A stretch of DNA of 64,000 nucleotides from Prorocentrum cordatum (lineage: Eukaryota > Sar > Dinophyceae > Prorocentrales > Prorocentraceae), in the NCBI GenBank assembly GCA_963575745.1, contig CAUYUJ010015509.1, forward strand, positions 77,501 to 141,500, read 5' to 3'. The position numbers and the translations under genes were made by a program. Shown piece after piece: positions 23,578 through 33,694 of this stretch (positions within the stretch are counted from its first letter, which is position 1; each line of letters opens with the position of its first letter). The notes below the pieces were generated by a model. It was not told the DNA's origin. It searched no databases and saw nothing but the letters and a program-made list of their open reading frames with translations.

Positions 23578-24165
23578 GTTCGTCATGGTTGTCGCCGCTT
23601 GCCTCGCCGTCCTCGTGGTCTTGTCGCGGTCGCCCTCCTCCCCCATCTCTTCCCCTTCTCCCTCCTTCCTCCCCCCTTCTCTACCTCCCCCCGCCCCCTT
23701 TCTCGCCGCGGCCCTGCCCTGGCATCTGACCGACAGCCGCGCAAGAGCGTGCCCGCCGCGCCGCGCGCTGGAAGCAGGTCGGCCTGCCTCTCCCGTCTCC
23801 CCCGCGAGAGGCCCTCAAGACACACTCAGCAGAAGCCAGTTGAACCCTTGCCCCCCTTCGATGTCCAGCCAAGGCCATCTAGGATCCTTCCGCTTTCTGC
23901 TCCCCTCCTCTCTCTCTCTCTCTCTCGCTCTTCTACCGCGTGCCCCCTCAGCCTCCCCCCTTGCGAAGGACCGGGGGAGGTGGCTAGGAACTCTTCCTCC
24001 CTTCTCCCATCAACTTCCCCCTCCTTCCCCCCTCCGCTCCCCCGCTCCCCCTTTCCCGAGAGCGGATGCCCGATGGGAGAGGGAACGCCTCCGCACGGTC
24101 CCAGCGCGACTCAGGGCAGGGAGCTGCGCATCCTCATGCGGACGATGCAGCACACCCAGGCGGGC
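23326..24165. other. Pyrimidine-rich DNA with short GTC and TC runs
   Basis: A GTC run lies at 23,543-23,578 and a TC run at 23,910-23,930. The sequence between is C/T-rich without a credible coding island. Open frames run through because of composition. Confidence 0.5.
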
Positions 24166-24640
<475 letters not shown>

Positions 24641-24660
24641 CCCTGCCTCTGCCACCATCT

Positions 24661-24687
24661 CTGTCTGCCTGCCTGCCTGCCTGCCTG

Positions 24688-24726
<39 letters not shown>

Positions 24727-24760
24727 CCAGCCTGCCTGCCTGCCTGCCTGTCTGCCTGTG

Positions 24761-24847
<87 letters not shown>

Positions 24848-24850
24848 GTC
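24661..24850 (+). repeat. TGCC then TGTC tetranucleotide array
   Basis: About 85 bp of CTGC units change abruptly into about 100 bp of TGTC units, suggesting one variant unit expanded secondarily. Pyrimidine-rich DNA continues to 25,027. Confidence 0.95.
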
Positions 24851-25031
24851 TCTCTCGATCTCTGCCTCTTCATCATTTTCTTTGTTTTCTCTCTCTCTCT
24901 CTCTTACTTGTTCCTCTCTCGCTTTCTCAATTTCCCCTCCTCTCTTGTCGTACCTTCTCTTCTCGCTGCGTTTTTTGTTTTGTTTTTGTTTTCTTTCACT
25001 CTCTCTTTCTCTCCCTCTCTCTCACACATAT

Positions 25032-25099
25032 ATTGGCCTTTGTTCACATGCGAATTGTCTGCCTCCGAATGTCGTCGAGGGCCGCTTCCATAACACCGT
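25032..25099 (+). repeat. Split direct repeat A1
   Basis: 68 bp starting ATTGGCC and ending AACACCGT. It matches A2 at 31,631-31,698 at 65 of 68 positions. Weaker similarity may continue toward the first ATG at 25,128. Confidence 0.85.
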
Positions 25100-25127
25100 T
25101 GCTCCAGACTGAACGGGCCCACGCCCC

Positions 25128-25490
25128 ATGCTGGCAGCCATCGCCCCTTTTCTCGGATACGCGTCCCAGATTACTGTATCCTACCTTTCGCGGTGCCCAT
25201 CGGCGCCGCCCTGCCCCGATTGCCCTGGCTGGCCGACCCTGCACCCGTGCCCTCCTTGCGCGGCGTGCCCCACCTGCCCAGGAGCACCGGCGCCGATCGT
25301 GCAGGAGTGCCCTGCGGCCGCAGCCTCTCAGGACGAGGCCGTCGGTCCCGACGGAGCGGGCACCGAGTGGCTCGCGCTCGCCCTCCTGCTTGGGGTGATC
25401 GTCGGCGTGAGTGCCAGCTGCCTGGTGTCTGCAGCCTGGCGCTTGAGCTGGCCGCGGCGGGTGCCGACTGAGACCACCACGACACCAGAT
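25128..25490 (+). CDS. Retroelement N-terminal region with membrane segment (broken)
   Basis: The frame opens at ATG 25,128, 29 bp beyond repeat A1, and reads MLAAIAPFLGYASQI. A Cys/Pro-rich stretch with CPxC-like pairs follows, then a hydrophobic segment (WLALALLLGVIVGVSA) that could span a membrane, and a basic patch. I recall similar openings on retroelement proteins in dinoflagellate genomes, but the role is unknown. The Cys-rich part might bind metal. The meaningful reading leaves this frame near 25,490, where the next frame takes over. The rest of the open frame, to 25,631, is probably out of register. Whether this is a decay frameshift or a programmed one cannot be told from one copy. 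Confidence 0.55.
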
Positions 25491-26358
25491 GTCGGCTCAG
25501 CAGCCCGACCGCTGGCTGTGGGTCCTTTGCGTCGGCGACCCGCTCTGGCATCAGCGTCTGGCGTTGGGTCGCTTGCGGCGACCGGCCCCGATTCCGATTC
25601 AGGAGTGGCGCCTCGTCATCTGCAGGCCTGACGGGGACGTGCACGAGGAGGACTACTCGGGCAGGTCAGCCGACATCGCGGCCATTCGTGTGTCCTCGGC
25701 TCGAAGCCGGCCTCCTGGGATCACTGCTCAGGACCTCTACCGCTTCAGGCGTGCTCCGACTGCTGCGGAGATCACGGCCTACCAGGCGGCTGGTGAGACC
25801 TACGCTGCGGCGGTGCTCGCGGCCGAGGCGGCTGTGGCGGGCCAACCGTTTGTGGCGCCTGCGGCCAGCTGTTTGGTGCCCCTGCCCGCCGATGGCGTCG
25901 GCGGCGCTGCCGCTGCTGGACCCGCGCCCGTGGCGCTTGGCGCCAGCGCCGGAGCCTTGCGGCCCGCGGCGCCTGGCCTGGCGGCGCCTGCTGCTGCGGT
26001 GGCTGGAGTCGCTGTCGGCGCACCTGCTGCCGAGGCTCCGAACTGGGTGGCCATCGAGAGCACGACCTTCGCCCAGCGGGGCAAGACGGTCCTGCTCCCG
26101 GCGAGCGCGGTGGTGCGGGGTGACCTGGCGATCGTGCAGACGCCGTCTGGCCTCAGCGTGGCCGTGCGGAGCATCCACGCCATGGACGCCGGGGTGTTCG
26201 CGGCGCTGGGGTCGGTCCGAGACCCGCGGATTTTGGACGGCTCGGCCCACGTGCTCGCGCGGCCTCGCCGCGGCTGGAGCGACGTCTGCAAGGAGCTGGG
26301 CGAGAGCCCGTACTCGACGTGGACAGTCAGGCCCTCGGACGGTGATGTGGTGTGCTGA
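25489..26358 (+). CDS. Retroelement Gag-like region (broken)
   Basis: A 289-codon frame reads QQPDRWLWVLCVGDPLWHQR, then CRPDGDVHEEDYSG. A long Ala/Pro/Gly-rich linker follows (about residues 95-180), then NWVAIESTTFAQRGKTVLLP and SVRDPRILDGSAHVLARPRR. The WLWVLC.GDPLWH..L and TPD.DV..E style motifs are ones I associate with the first part of dinoflagellate retroelement polyproteins. By position it corresponds to Gag, though no zinc knuckle is present. It overlaps the preceding frame by only a few useful codons and hands over to the next frame around 26,340. GC-rich codon use supports real coding ancestry. Confidence 0.55.
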   Translation: MSAQQPDRWLWVLCVGDPLWHQRLALGRLRRPAPIPIQEWRLVICRPDGDVHEEDYSGRSADIAAIRVSSARSRPPGITAQDLYRFRRAPTAAEITAYQAAGETYAAAVLAAEAAVAGQPFVAPAASCLVPLPADGVGGAAAAGPAPVALGASAGALRPAAPGLAAPAAAVAGVAVGAPAAEAPNWVAIESTTFAQRGKTVLLPASAVVRGDLAIVQTPSGLSVAVRSIHAMDAGVFAALGSVRDPRILDGSAHVLARPRRGWSDVCKELGESPYSTWTVRPSDGDVVC

Positions 26359-26920
26359 GTGGTTGGGCCGCCGCTCTTCGTTTCTTGTGGCTCATCATCG
26401 GCAGTTTGTTAGCGTGTTCTCGCTCAACCCGGACTCTTGGGGGGTCGAGATGCATGCGACAGCTCTCCGTGTTCTTGAGGAGACGGCTTGCTACGACGGG
26501 GTCAACATCTGTGTTCTGGCTGGCATCGAATCCCTCATGCGGAAGGCTCAGCTCACAGAAGACGTCTACTGGATGGACTCGATGGGCGCCACCGAGAAGA
26601 GTGGCAACAAGGATAAGAAGCTCAACAGTTCGACCGTGACCTTCGTCGGGCTGATGGATTAGGCTGCGATCTTCTCTGGCCTCAACAATGACACCGGATC
26701 AGCAATGATGTGTCCCGCTTTGTTGGGCCATGTCGCCCGGGAAGTCGAGAAGGATGCAGCGATTCTAAAACAGGTCAGAAAAGCCAAGGAGGAGCGGGCT
26801 GCGCTCCTCAAAGTGACGACTTCAAGCAGCGGCCCGGGTGATGCCAGACCGAGAGGCGATCGACCGCACTACGACGCGGTGTCCTATTTCTTTTGGCTTG
26901 CCTTTCGGTTCGAGTGCTGA
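26345..26920 (+). CDS. Retroelement Gag-to-RT linker region (broken)
   Basis: In the next frame the sequence reads LRVLEETACYDGVNICVLAG and IESLMRKAQLTEDVYWMDS, an in-frame TAG at 26,660, then LLGHVAREVEKDAAILKQVR and KAKEERAALL. The pattern of a helix with YD..N...L..IE...R..QL.E, followed later by HV..E...DA.I.K..RKA.EE, is one I recall from dinoflagellate retroelement proteins upstream of the reverse transcriptase. The reading becomes unreliable after about 26,890. 26,920-27,550 contains further scattered protein-like fragments in changing frames. Confidence 0.45.
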
Positions 26921-27554
26921 GCGGCAGCGTGACCTCCGTCCTCTCCCTCTCCACTGCTTGCCTGAGGTGGGTCCTGCCTCGCCAGTTCTGCCCCTGTCAG
27001 TTCGCGGCGTCATCTTCGTCGGGCCCGCTCGGGTCAGCTTTGTCAGGGTATCGCCTCGGGTCTCCATCAGTTTTTTTCTACGGGGAGCCTGTGGGGGTGG
27101 GGCCTGCCGGGGTGGGGCCTGCCTATCCTAGTGCGGCTCAGTGCGAGGCCTTCCGCCTCATCCGTCGCGCGGTGGATCGCATTGGGCTCCCTCCTCCCCA
27201 TCTCTCCGGCGCGGGATCACTTATTGTGAGCTCTGCGCCCGGCGCGCGCGTGGTGGTGAACCGGCTACCCTGGCGCCGATCGGCCCAGACAACGTCTGCC
27301 TCCTCGATCTGCCGACACCCGGAAGTTTCCCGAAGCCTTTGGGGGCTCTTCTGGGTCTGGAGGGCGACCTTTTGGCCGAGAAGCTTTCAAATGATATTTT
27401 CCCTGAACTCCTTGCGCGCGAGAATATGGCCCTCGATGGCCTCCGCAGGCCGCGTGCTGACCCTGCTCTTAGGCGCTCCCCGCGTTTACGCGCCTCGGTC
27501 CTTAAGCGGCTCCGGGAGGCTGGCTAGGTGGAATGGGGGCCAGGATGAAAGGCA

Positions 27555-28310
27555 ACGGTTGGGGTCTTCGCAGCACACAGGAAGTCTGGGGAGCTTCGTG
27601 TGATCATTGATGGGGGAATCTCGAGCTGTTGGTTCGACGATTCCGATCCTGTTCATTTGTCGAATGGGTCCTCGTTCTCGTCTGTTCAAGTCGACTCCAG
27701 CGAACTATTTGTGTGGCAGGTGTTGACGTGGCGAACGTTTTCTACAACTTAGCTCTTTCGGAAGGGGCTCTGGCGTTTCTTTGGGCTTCTTCGTGTTCAG
27801 GCTGGGCAAGTGGGCGTCTCGGAAGTGGGTGGGGTTTCAATTGCCCCTTCGACCTACATCGCCCCCTTGTTCGCCGCTATCCCGATGGGCTGGGGGCTGC
27901 CCCTGTGGATCGCGCAGTACACCTTGGAGTATCTCGCTGCGAGCCCCTGGCATCCGAAGAGACAGCGCCCTCTTCGATGGCCGACCTGCTCCCCCCTTCG
28001 ATTTATGATACACGCAGAGCAGGTTGATCACTTCATAACCCTCAGTCAGTCTCAGCAGTCTGCTGGCGATGCCGCCCGCTCCATATCAGCCGAGCTGATT
28101 CGCGCCAAATTACCTGTGCACCCGGTGAAGCACGCTAGAGGAGGTACTGCCCTAGGATGGACTGTCTCAGATGATTCAGCCGAGGTTGCGATCAATCGGG
28201 TCACCTGCTTGAAACTCTGGTTGGGATTTCAGGAGCTTGTTCGGAGAGGCTGCGCCTCGGGGAAACTGTTGAGACTCTCGTGTCCGGGCGTTGGTTCGTC
28301 GAGAGCTTCC
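27555..28310 (+). CDS. Reverse transcriptase domain (broken)
   Basis: The fingers region reads FAAHRKSGELRVIIDGGISS (27,570-27,625). After a frame change the palm reads GVDVANVFYNLALSEGALAF (from about 27,716), whose Asp fits the first catalytic aspartate. After further shifts come AAIPMGWGLPLWIAQYTLEY (the PMG motif) and AEQVDHFITLSQSQ. The last fits the second aspartate box, normally VDN or YxDD, here with His after Asp. RAKLPVHPVKHARGGTALGW, the thumb-proximal segment, follows. At least three frame changes rule out function. RT of this type copies the element's RNA into DNA. Domain order is as in DIRS-like polyproteins, with RNase H next. Confidence 0.7.
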
Positions 28311-29210
28311 GTGTGTTTTCAACGCAGCCTACTCGTTGATAGAGCACGCTGGAGAAACGGCGGTGGCGCTCTGGCCGGCAGTGAAAAGAGAATTCCTGTG
28401 GGCCAGCCATCTCATCGTTCGTGCGGTTCGTGATCTGGCAGCCCCTTGGTCTTCAGAGGTCTCAGTGGTTGACGCTTCAAGCTGGGGATTGGGGGTCTGC
28501 ACTCAGGAGTTGGACCCCCTCGTGGTCGCCGACTTAGGTGAGCAGAACGAGCGCTGGAGGTTCACCCGGGACGAAGAAAAGAAATTGCCCGCGTGATTCG
28601 GCCTTGATGGCCGCCCGGCATGGGGGCTCCGATGCCTCCCTTTCTTCGTCGTCCCGGCTGGGTCCTGCTCGTGGCTCTGCTGGGCCCCCCTGCCTCTCGT
28701 CGCCCCTCGTGGATTCGCCTCGCGCCGATGGTGCCTTGGCCTCGGACGTTTCCAAGACCACCGCTCTCGCCGGGGGGTCTCGGGGACTTCGGTGCCTGGG
28801 GCCGCGGTCGACGGAGACCGCGGGGTTGCGTCCTCCTCGTCGCCTGGGCTGGGCGCTGCCTCGGACTCCTTCCCTCTGTGCCCTCGTCGGTTTGGGATGG
28901 AGAGTGGTGCCTCGTCACTTCTCGAGCGCGGGCCCGCTCCGAGCCTCAGGTTTGCCTCGAAGGTCGGGCCATGGTGTGGTCGACTAAACGATGTGCCAGT
29001 TTCCTGGCGTCATTCGGCTGTCGTCACCTCCGCGTCGGGGACTCCATGGCTCCCGTCCTGGCCGTGGCGAAGGGCCGCTCGTCGACGAAGGCGATGATGC
29101 GAATCTGTCGGCAGAATGCTGCGCTGTCTCTCGCGTCGTTCTCCTACCACGTGTGGCGATGGGTTCCTTCAGAGCGCGCCGCTAGTGACCCCCCCCTCGC
29201 GCAGCGTTCG
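28291..29210 (+). CDS. RT connection and RNase H domain (broken)
   Basis: The connection reads CVFNAAYSLIEHAGETAVAL and KREFLWASHLIVRAVRDL. RNase H then opens with SEVSVVDASSWGLGVCT, whose Asp at about 28,471 fits the first active-site residue, and stays open to a TGA near 28,594. The end of the domain reappears in another frame at 29,035-29,190 as VGDSMAPVLAVAKGRSS and YHVWRWVPSERAAS. The consensus there is a DN pair, with Asn replaced by Ser, followed by the W.WVPSE.N.AD signature. RNase H would degrade the RNA strand during replication. The 28,600-29,030 interval is shifted between frames. Confidence 0.65.
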
Positions 29211-29700
29211 ACTGGCTCGAGCACCCGCCATCCAACCAGCGAAGCTTGGGGCCTCCCCCGGGACTCGAGGGAGTGGTGCACGATCCGCCGCGGCGGGGGC
29301 GCGCTGCGGTAGCCTGGGGCAGCCTGGGGCGCTGCTGCTGCCGACGCCCGCGAGCGTCGCGTCCGAGCCGCTGGCCGCCTCCTCGGCGACGTCTTCGGCG
29401 GGCTCGGCGCCGCTGGCAGCGTGGCCTCCGACAGCCCGCGAGGGCCGCCCATGCTCGGCGCGCGCGGGCCTGGCCCCAGCGCGGCGGCGGCCGGCGGCAG
29501 CGTCGGTCCGCCCCTGGCAGCCCAGCCAGGCCTCCAGCCTCGGGCGCGCGACGGCACCTCGCGGCGCCCTCCGTCGCGGAGCCCTGGAGAGCGCCCGACG
29601 CGACGACCGTCGTCGGTCAGGGGGCCGCCAGCATTCGCGGGCCCCGGTGCTGCCAGTCCCGGGACAGTCCCTGCACGAGCAGAGCGCGGCGCGGCCAGCG
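29211..29700 (+). other. Ala/Pro/Arg-rich linker of the retroelement
   Basis: GC-rich sequence between RNase H and the recombinase. It is open in several frames with Ala/Ser/Pro/Arg composition, as expected of a disordered linker, and contains no recognisable motif. Confidence 0.5.
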
Positions 29701-30580
29701 CAGCAGGTGAGGTGCCGCGGGATGGCCCAGGCCTTCGTCGAGTGGGCCCGCAGCGCGGCGCTCCCGATCAGCGCGGCGGCCGAGCTGGACCACGCGGTGG
29801 TGTCCTACTTCCGCGACATCTTCTTCAACGGCGAGGTCGTGGACAAAGCTTCGGCTCTGCTGTGGCCGCCCTCGTGTTCTGCGATCCTCGAGTCGCTCGC
29901 AGGGCTCTGGAGCTGCCGCGGGCGCGCCGGGCGCTGAAGGGCTTTGGAAAGCTAGCGCCGTCCCAGGCAAGGCCCCCTTGCCGTGGACGGTGGTGGCGCT
30001 AATCATCGCCAATATGCTAGCCCTCGGCTACCTCGATGCGGCCTGGCTGACGCTGCTGAACTTCGTGTTCTACTGCTGCCCGTCGGAGCTGCTGCGCGTG
30101 CGCTGCCGCGACCTGGTGGCGCCGCCCCGCGGGGGCTCCGCCGCCCTTCGGAAGTGGGGCGTGCTCCTCAGCCCGATCGAAGGCGGCGCCCCGAGCAAGA
30201 CCGCCGTGTTCGAAGAGAGCCTGCTTCGTGACAATGCGGAGTTCCTGTGGGTCAGCCAGGTCCTCGAGGCGATCACGGCCCGCGGCAGTCCAGAGGACTT
30301 CGTCGTCGGGTTCACCTACCCGCAGTGGTGCGGCCACTTCCAGCAGGCGGTCAACGCGCTGCCGATCGATGCCCTGCGGCCCATATCCTTGTACCACTTG
30401 GGACACGGCGGCGCTGGCCGCGAGATCCTCGGTGGCGGGGGCGACATCGAAGGGGTGAAGAAGCGGGGTCGATGGCAGTCGGACTCGCCCTTCCACCAGC
30501 ACGTCAAGGCCGGCCGCTTCAACGAGCAGTTGCAGCGGCTAGACGATCGCGCTCAGGAGGCGGCCGCGCGGCGCGCCGAC
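29700..30580 (+). CDS. Tyrosine recombinase (catalytically dead)
   Basis: The core-binding domain reads AQAFVEWARSAALPISAAAE and LDHAVVSYFRDIFFNGE (29,722-29,840). After a frame change the catalytic domain reads WTVVALIIANMLALGYLDAA, LLNFVFYCCPSELLRVRC, ISLYHLGHGGAGREIL and VKKRGRWQSDSPFHQHVK. In the DIRS-type family the first catalytic Arg lies in a Y.RPSELL motif. Here it is Cys (30,074-30,079). The second lies in an LRHGGA-like motif and here is Gly (30,401-30,403). The nucleophile lies in RYEK and here is His (30,500-30,502). The conserved RGRW is kept. The enzyme would have joined a circular DNA copy into the genome. Residue equivalences are by eye. Confidence 0.7.
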
Positions 30581-30640
30581 CGTTTATCATCGATGATCCT
30601 CGTGCCATCCCGAGCTTGCTCGCTACTCCGTGAGGTGGAT

Positions 30641-31201
30641 TTGGATTGGAGCTCTTTGCTAGGCAGGCCTGGTGGTCAGCCGCATGGCGATCTGCGCCTG
30701 GTCTACGCCGCATCCTTGTGTTTGCCATCGACATCCGCTTCGGTCCGTCCTGCGACCTCTCGAATCGGGATCCGGCTCGCCTCGTCCGCGGCTGGATTCG
30801 TTGGAAATTGGTGAGAGCGTCGTGGCTCGGAACCCCGTGCGCCGCGTTTTCGATGGCAAACCGGGAAGGATGGAGGTCTCGACAGTGCCCAGGTGGTGCC
30901 CCTGGACTGCCCGACCGCGCGTTGTCCAGGATCCAGGAGGCCAGCGAGCTGAGTTCGTTGTCCGCGGGCTCTTTTCGCCTCGCTCGGTCGATGGGCGTTC
31001 CGGTGACAATCGAGAATCCTCATGCCAGTGGTATTTGGTGCCTGCCTGCCTGGGTGCAGATTTAACGCCTCTCAGATATCGATGTGGCCCTCCTTGATTC
31101 TTGTGCTGGTGGAATGCCCTGGAGACAGCGTGCCCGGGTCGTCTCTGCAAATGTTTGTCTCTCCAGCCTGCCTTTCAAGTGTTCTGGGGCTCGTGTGTGT
31201 G

Positions 31202-31252
<51 letters not shown>

Positions 31253-31412
31253 TTTCTCGGGGAGGCCGCATGTGTGGCTCCAGGGGCACGACGACTCAGG
31301 GTTGCATCGAACGAAGAAAGCTGAGCCTTACCCCCGCAAGCTGGTTGACGGAATCCTCAAAGTCTATGCGAGCGCCATCCTGTCTAACCTCAAATGGGTG
31401 ACGATGTTTTAG
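30641..31412 (+). CDS. Methyltransferase-like domain (broken)
   Basis: The frame opens with LELFARQAWWSAA, where a SAM-binding ELFAG.GG motif would be expected and the glycines are lost. It continues with FAIDIRFGPSCDLSNRDP, then WLGTPCAAFSMANREG (PC motif at 30,829-30,840), then GVPVTIENPHASGIW (ENP motif at 31,012-31,020), and stops at 31,063. A Cys-rich part with GRPHVWLQGHDDSGLHRTKK and AEPYPRKLVDGI follows after 31,085, in other frames, with a GT microsatellite grown inside it. The G.PC and ENP pair resembles motifs IV and VI of C5-cytosine methyltransferases. DIRS1-type elements usually carry an adenine-methylase-like domain. The substrate is therefore uncertain. It lies downstream of the recombinase. 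Confidence 0.55.
31195..31250 (+). repeat. GT microsatellite inside the methyltransferase-like region
   Basis: About 25 GT units separate the two halves of the C-terminal Cys-rich segment. Confidence 0.95.
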
Positions 31413-31477
31413 CTGTGTTTCTCCTGGGGCGTGGGCTTGTTTACGGCATACCAGGTGCTACCTTTGGGCAAAAGGCG

Positions 31478-31622
31478 TTTTTGGGAGTCTGGTGGCGGTT
31501 CCCCCGAGAGTTTCAAGGTGCGTGTGCAGTATCTCTTGTCAGTGTGTATGTTGGCGAGATCGGCGCACGCAGATCGTTGCCCGCTGGCGAGAGTAATACA
31601 TCTGGCCCGTCGAGCACATGCA
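31478..31622 (+). repeat. Split direct repeat B1
   Basis: Starts near GGGAGTCTGGTGG and ends CGAGCACATGCA. It is about 93% identical by eye to B2, which lies 338-339 bp downstream. Confidence 0.85.
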
Positions 31623-31630
31623 AAGGATAC

Positions 31631-31698
31631 ATTGGCCGTTGTTCACATGCGAAATGTCTGCCTCCGAATGTCGTCGAGGGCCGCTTCCATAACATCGT
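31631..31698 (+). repeat. Split direct repeat A2
   Basis: 68 bp matching A1 at 65 positions. The interval up to B2 (31,699-31,810) may hold the rest of A2 but is diverged. Confidence 0.85.
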
Positions 31699-31810
31699 GG
31701 TTCATGACTCCCACGGTCTCCGTTCGCTACGCGTCCTGCCGCCCCAAACCACCCTCTTTTCGCCGCTTTATAAGGACACGAATTCCGCTGCCTGGAATGT
31801 GTCTAGTTTC

Positions 31811-31961
31811 TTTTGGGGGGGAGTCTGGTGGAACCGGTTTCCCCGAGAGTTTCAAGGTGCGTGTGCAGTATCTCTTGGTTGTGTGTATCTCGGCGAGATC
31901 GGCACACACAGATTGTTGCCCGCTGGCGAGAGTAATACATCTGGCCCGTCGAGCACATGCA
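31811..31961 (+). repeat. Split direct repeat B2, right end of element
   Basis: Second copy of B1, with a few extra bases in the GGTGGAACCGG region. Similarity stops at GCACATGCA (31,961), just before the GTAT array. Confidence 0.85.
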
Positions 31962-31965
31962 GGGT

Positions 31966-31992
31966 CTATATGTATGTATGTATGTATGTATG

Positions 31993-32024
<32 letters not shown>

Positions 32025-32050
32025 TGTATGTATGTATGTATGCATGTATG

Positions 32051-32081
<31 letters not shown>

Positions 32082-32089
32082 GTATATAT

Positions 32090-32130
<41 letters not shown>

Positions 32131-32480
32131 TATATACACACATATATATGTGCATTATTATTATTAGTACTCGTGTGACTGATTATTGTTGTTTTTATTA
32201 CTATTATGTTTATTAGCATCATTCTCATGATTCTTATTCGCAGTCTTATTTATTTATTTATATATTTATTTATTTTTTAATGTATTATTATGATTATGAT
32301 TATTATTATTATCATTATTATTAGTTTTTTTTTGTTTTTTTTTTTAAAAAAAACAAAAAAAATAAATAATTTTTAACTAGTATTAGTATTACTAGTATTG
32401 TTATTGTTGTTGTTATTCGTATTACTCGTATAACTCGTATTCTGATTACTGCTATTGCAATTATGCGCTGTACTATTATA
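31966..32480 (+). repeat. GTAT and TA arrays followed by AT-rich DNA
   Basis: TATG tetranucleotides to about 32,080, TA dinucleotides to 32,128, then ATT-rich sequence with long A and T runs at 32,325-32,370. No gene. Confidence 0.9.
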
Positions 32481-32589
32481 TATGTATTGATCTCTTCAGA
32501 TATTCTTGTACCGGGAGGCCCCGGATACCCCCCCCCGATCAATCCCACCACGGGCGCCGGAAACTTGAATTCGCGGTTCCTGGGCCCCC

Positions 32590-33260
32590 TTCTCGCGTTT
32601 TGGCCCGCCCCGGACAGTCCCGATTCCAAGCGGCACCGAAACGGCCCCAGATGGCTCAAGAGCGCACCCACAGGGCCTCAAGACGGCCCAAGAGCGCTCC
32701 AAGAGGGCCCCAGACGGCTTCCAGACGGCCACAGCAGCCTTCAAGACAGCCCTAGAGGCCCCCCAAAGGGCCCCCAACAGGTAAAAATCGCCCCAATCCT
32801 TTCGGAAAGCGGTTCTTTTTACTAGATTCGTTTCTTCGGTCCTAACAGGCCGAAGAGGCCCCCAAGATCGCCCAAAGACGGCCCAGGAGGCCCCTAAGAG
32901 GGCCCCGAGACAGTTCAAGAGAGCTCCGACACGGCTCAAGAGAGCCCCTAGATGGCCCAACAGGGGCCCCATATGTTCCCAACGGAGTCCCCGGGGAGCC
33001 CCAAGAGGGCCGCGGGACGCCCCCCAAAACGGCCCAAGAGGGCTCCAAGAGGGCCCCAAGACGGCCGACGCCCCCCAAAACGGCCCAGGAGGGCCCCGGG
33101 ACCGCCCAAGACGGCCCCCGGGCGGCCCAAAAGAGCCCGAAAAGGACCACCAAGAAGGCCCAAGAGCTCTCCAGAGACCCCCCAAAATGCTTCCACAAGG
33201 CGCCCAGGAAGCTTCCCAGGAGGCTCCCAGGATAGTATGGGAGGTCTCGAGTCGAGATCC
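32590..33260 (+). repeat. CCCAAGACGGC-type minisatellite
   Basis: Irregular 10-12 bp units such as GGCCCAAGAGGGCCCC and CCAAGACGGCCC. The open frames on both strands are compositional. Confidence 0.85.
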
Positions 33261-33545
33261 TGCGCGGTGCTCCCACAAAAGGCTCCAAGAGTACCCCGAT
33301 TCACCATCCATCTCACGGCCTCCAGAGGCCTCACGCAGGCACGCCGCGGGGCCACGACAGGCCTCCCCGAACTCACAATCCAGGTCGGGGGTGTGCCGCC
33401 ATGGGCGGTGCGGTGGGATGCACACGTTGGCTTTGGGGCCGTCGGTGGAGCTCCCTGCGGGGTACGATCCGTGTGAGGAGACGTTCGACCCACACGAGGT
33501 GACGTGACGTTCTGCGAATCCTCCCATCAGGGCCGCACGTGAAAC
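33261..33545. other. Low-copy island, possible short coding
   Basis: A plus-strand frame ends LGPSVELPAGYDPCEETFDP before a TGA at about 33,505. Protein-like, but short and without splice or family evidence. Confidence 0.2.
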
Positions 33546-33661
33546 GCGCTCCCCCGGGGGAGAGGCAGGGAGGGAGGAGGGAGGAGGAATAGGAGGGAGG
33601 AGGAGGGAGCAAGGAGGAGGCAGGAGGAGGAGGAGGAGGAGGAGGAGGAAGAAGAGGAGGA

Positions 33662-33694
<33 letters not shown>

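Larger units (their letters stand above)
25032..31961 (+). mobile_element. Decayed DIRS/PAT-type tyrosine-recombinase retroelement
   Basis: A 6.93-kb element with split direct repeats in the order A1, body, B1, A2, B2, the arrangement known from PAT and Ngaro elements. The body reads, on the plus strand, a Gag-like region, reverse transcriptase, RNase H, tyrosine recombinase and a methyltransferase-like domain. Each part is broken by stops and frame changes, so the copy is inactive. Such elements are thought to integrate as circular DNA through the recombinase and leave no target-site duplication, which agrees with none being visible. The left end abuts a CT-rich tract and the right end a GTAT array. 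Confidence 0.75.

Noticed and set aside
31478-31961. B1/B2 pair considered as LTRs or a simple tandem duplication
   Set aside because: LTRs should flank the whole coding body; here both B copies lie on the right with A2 between, and A1 alone is on the left, which fits split direct repeats.
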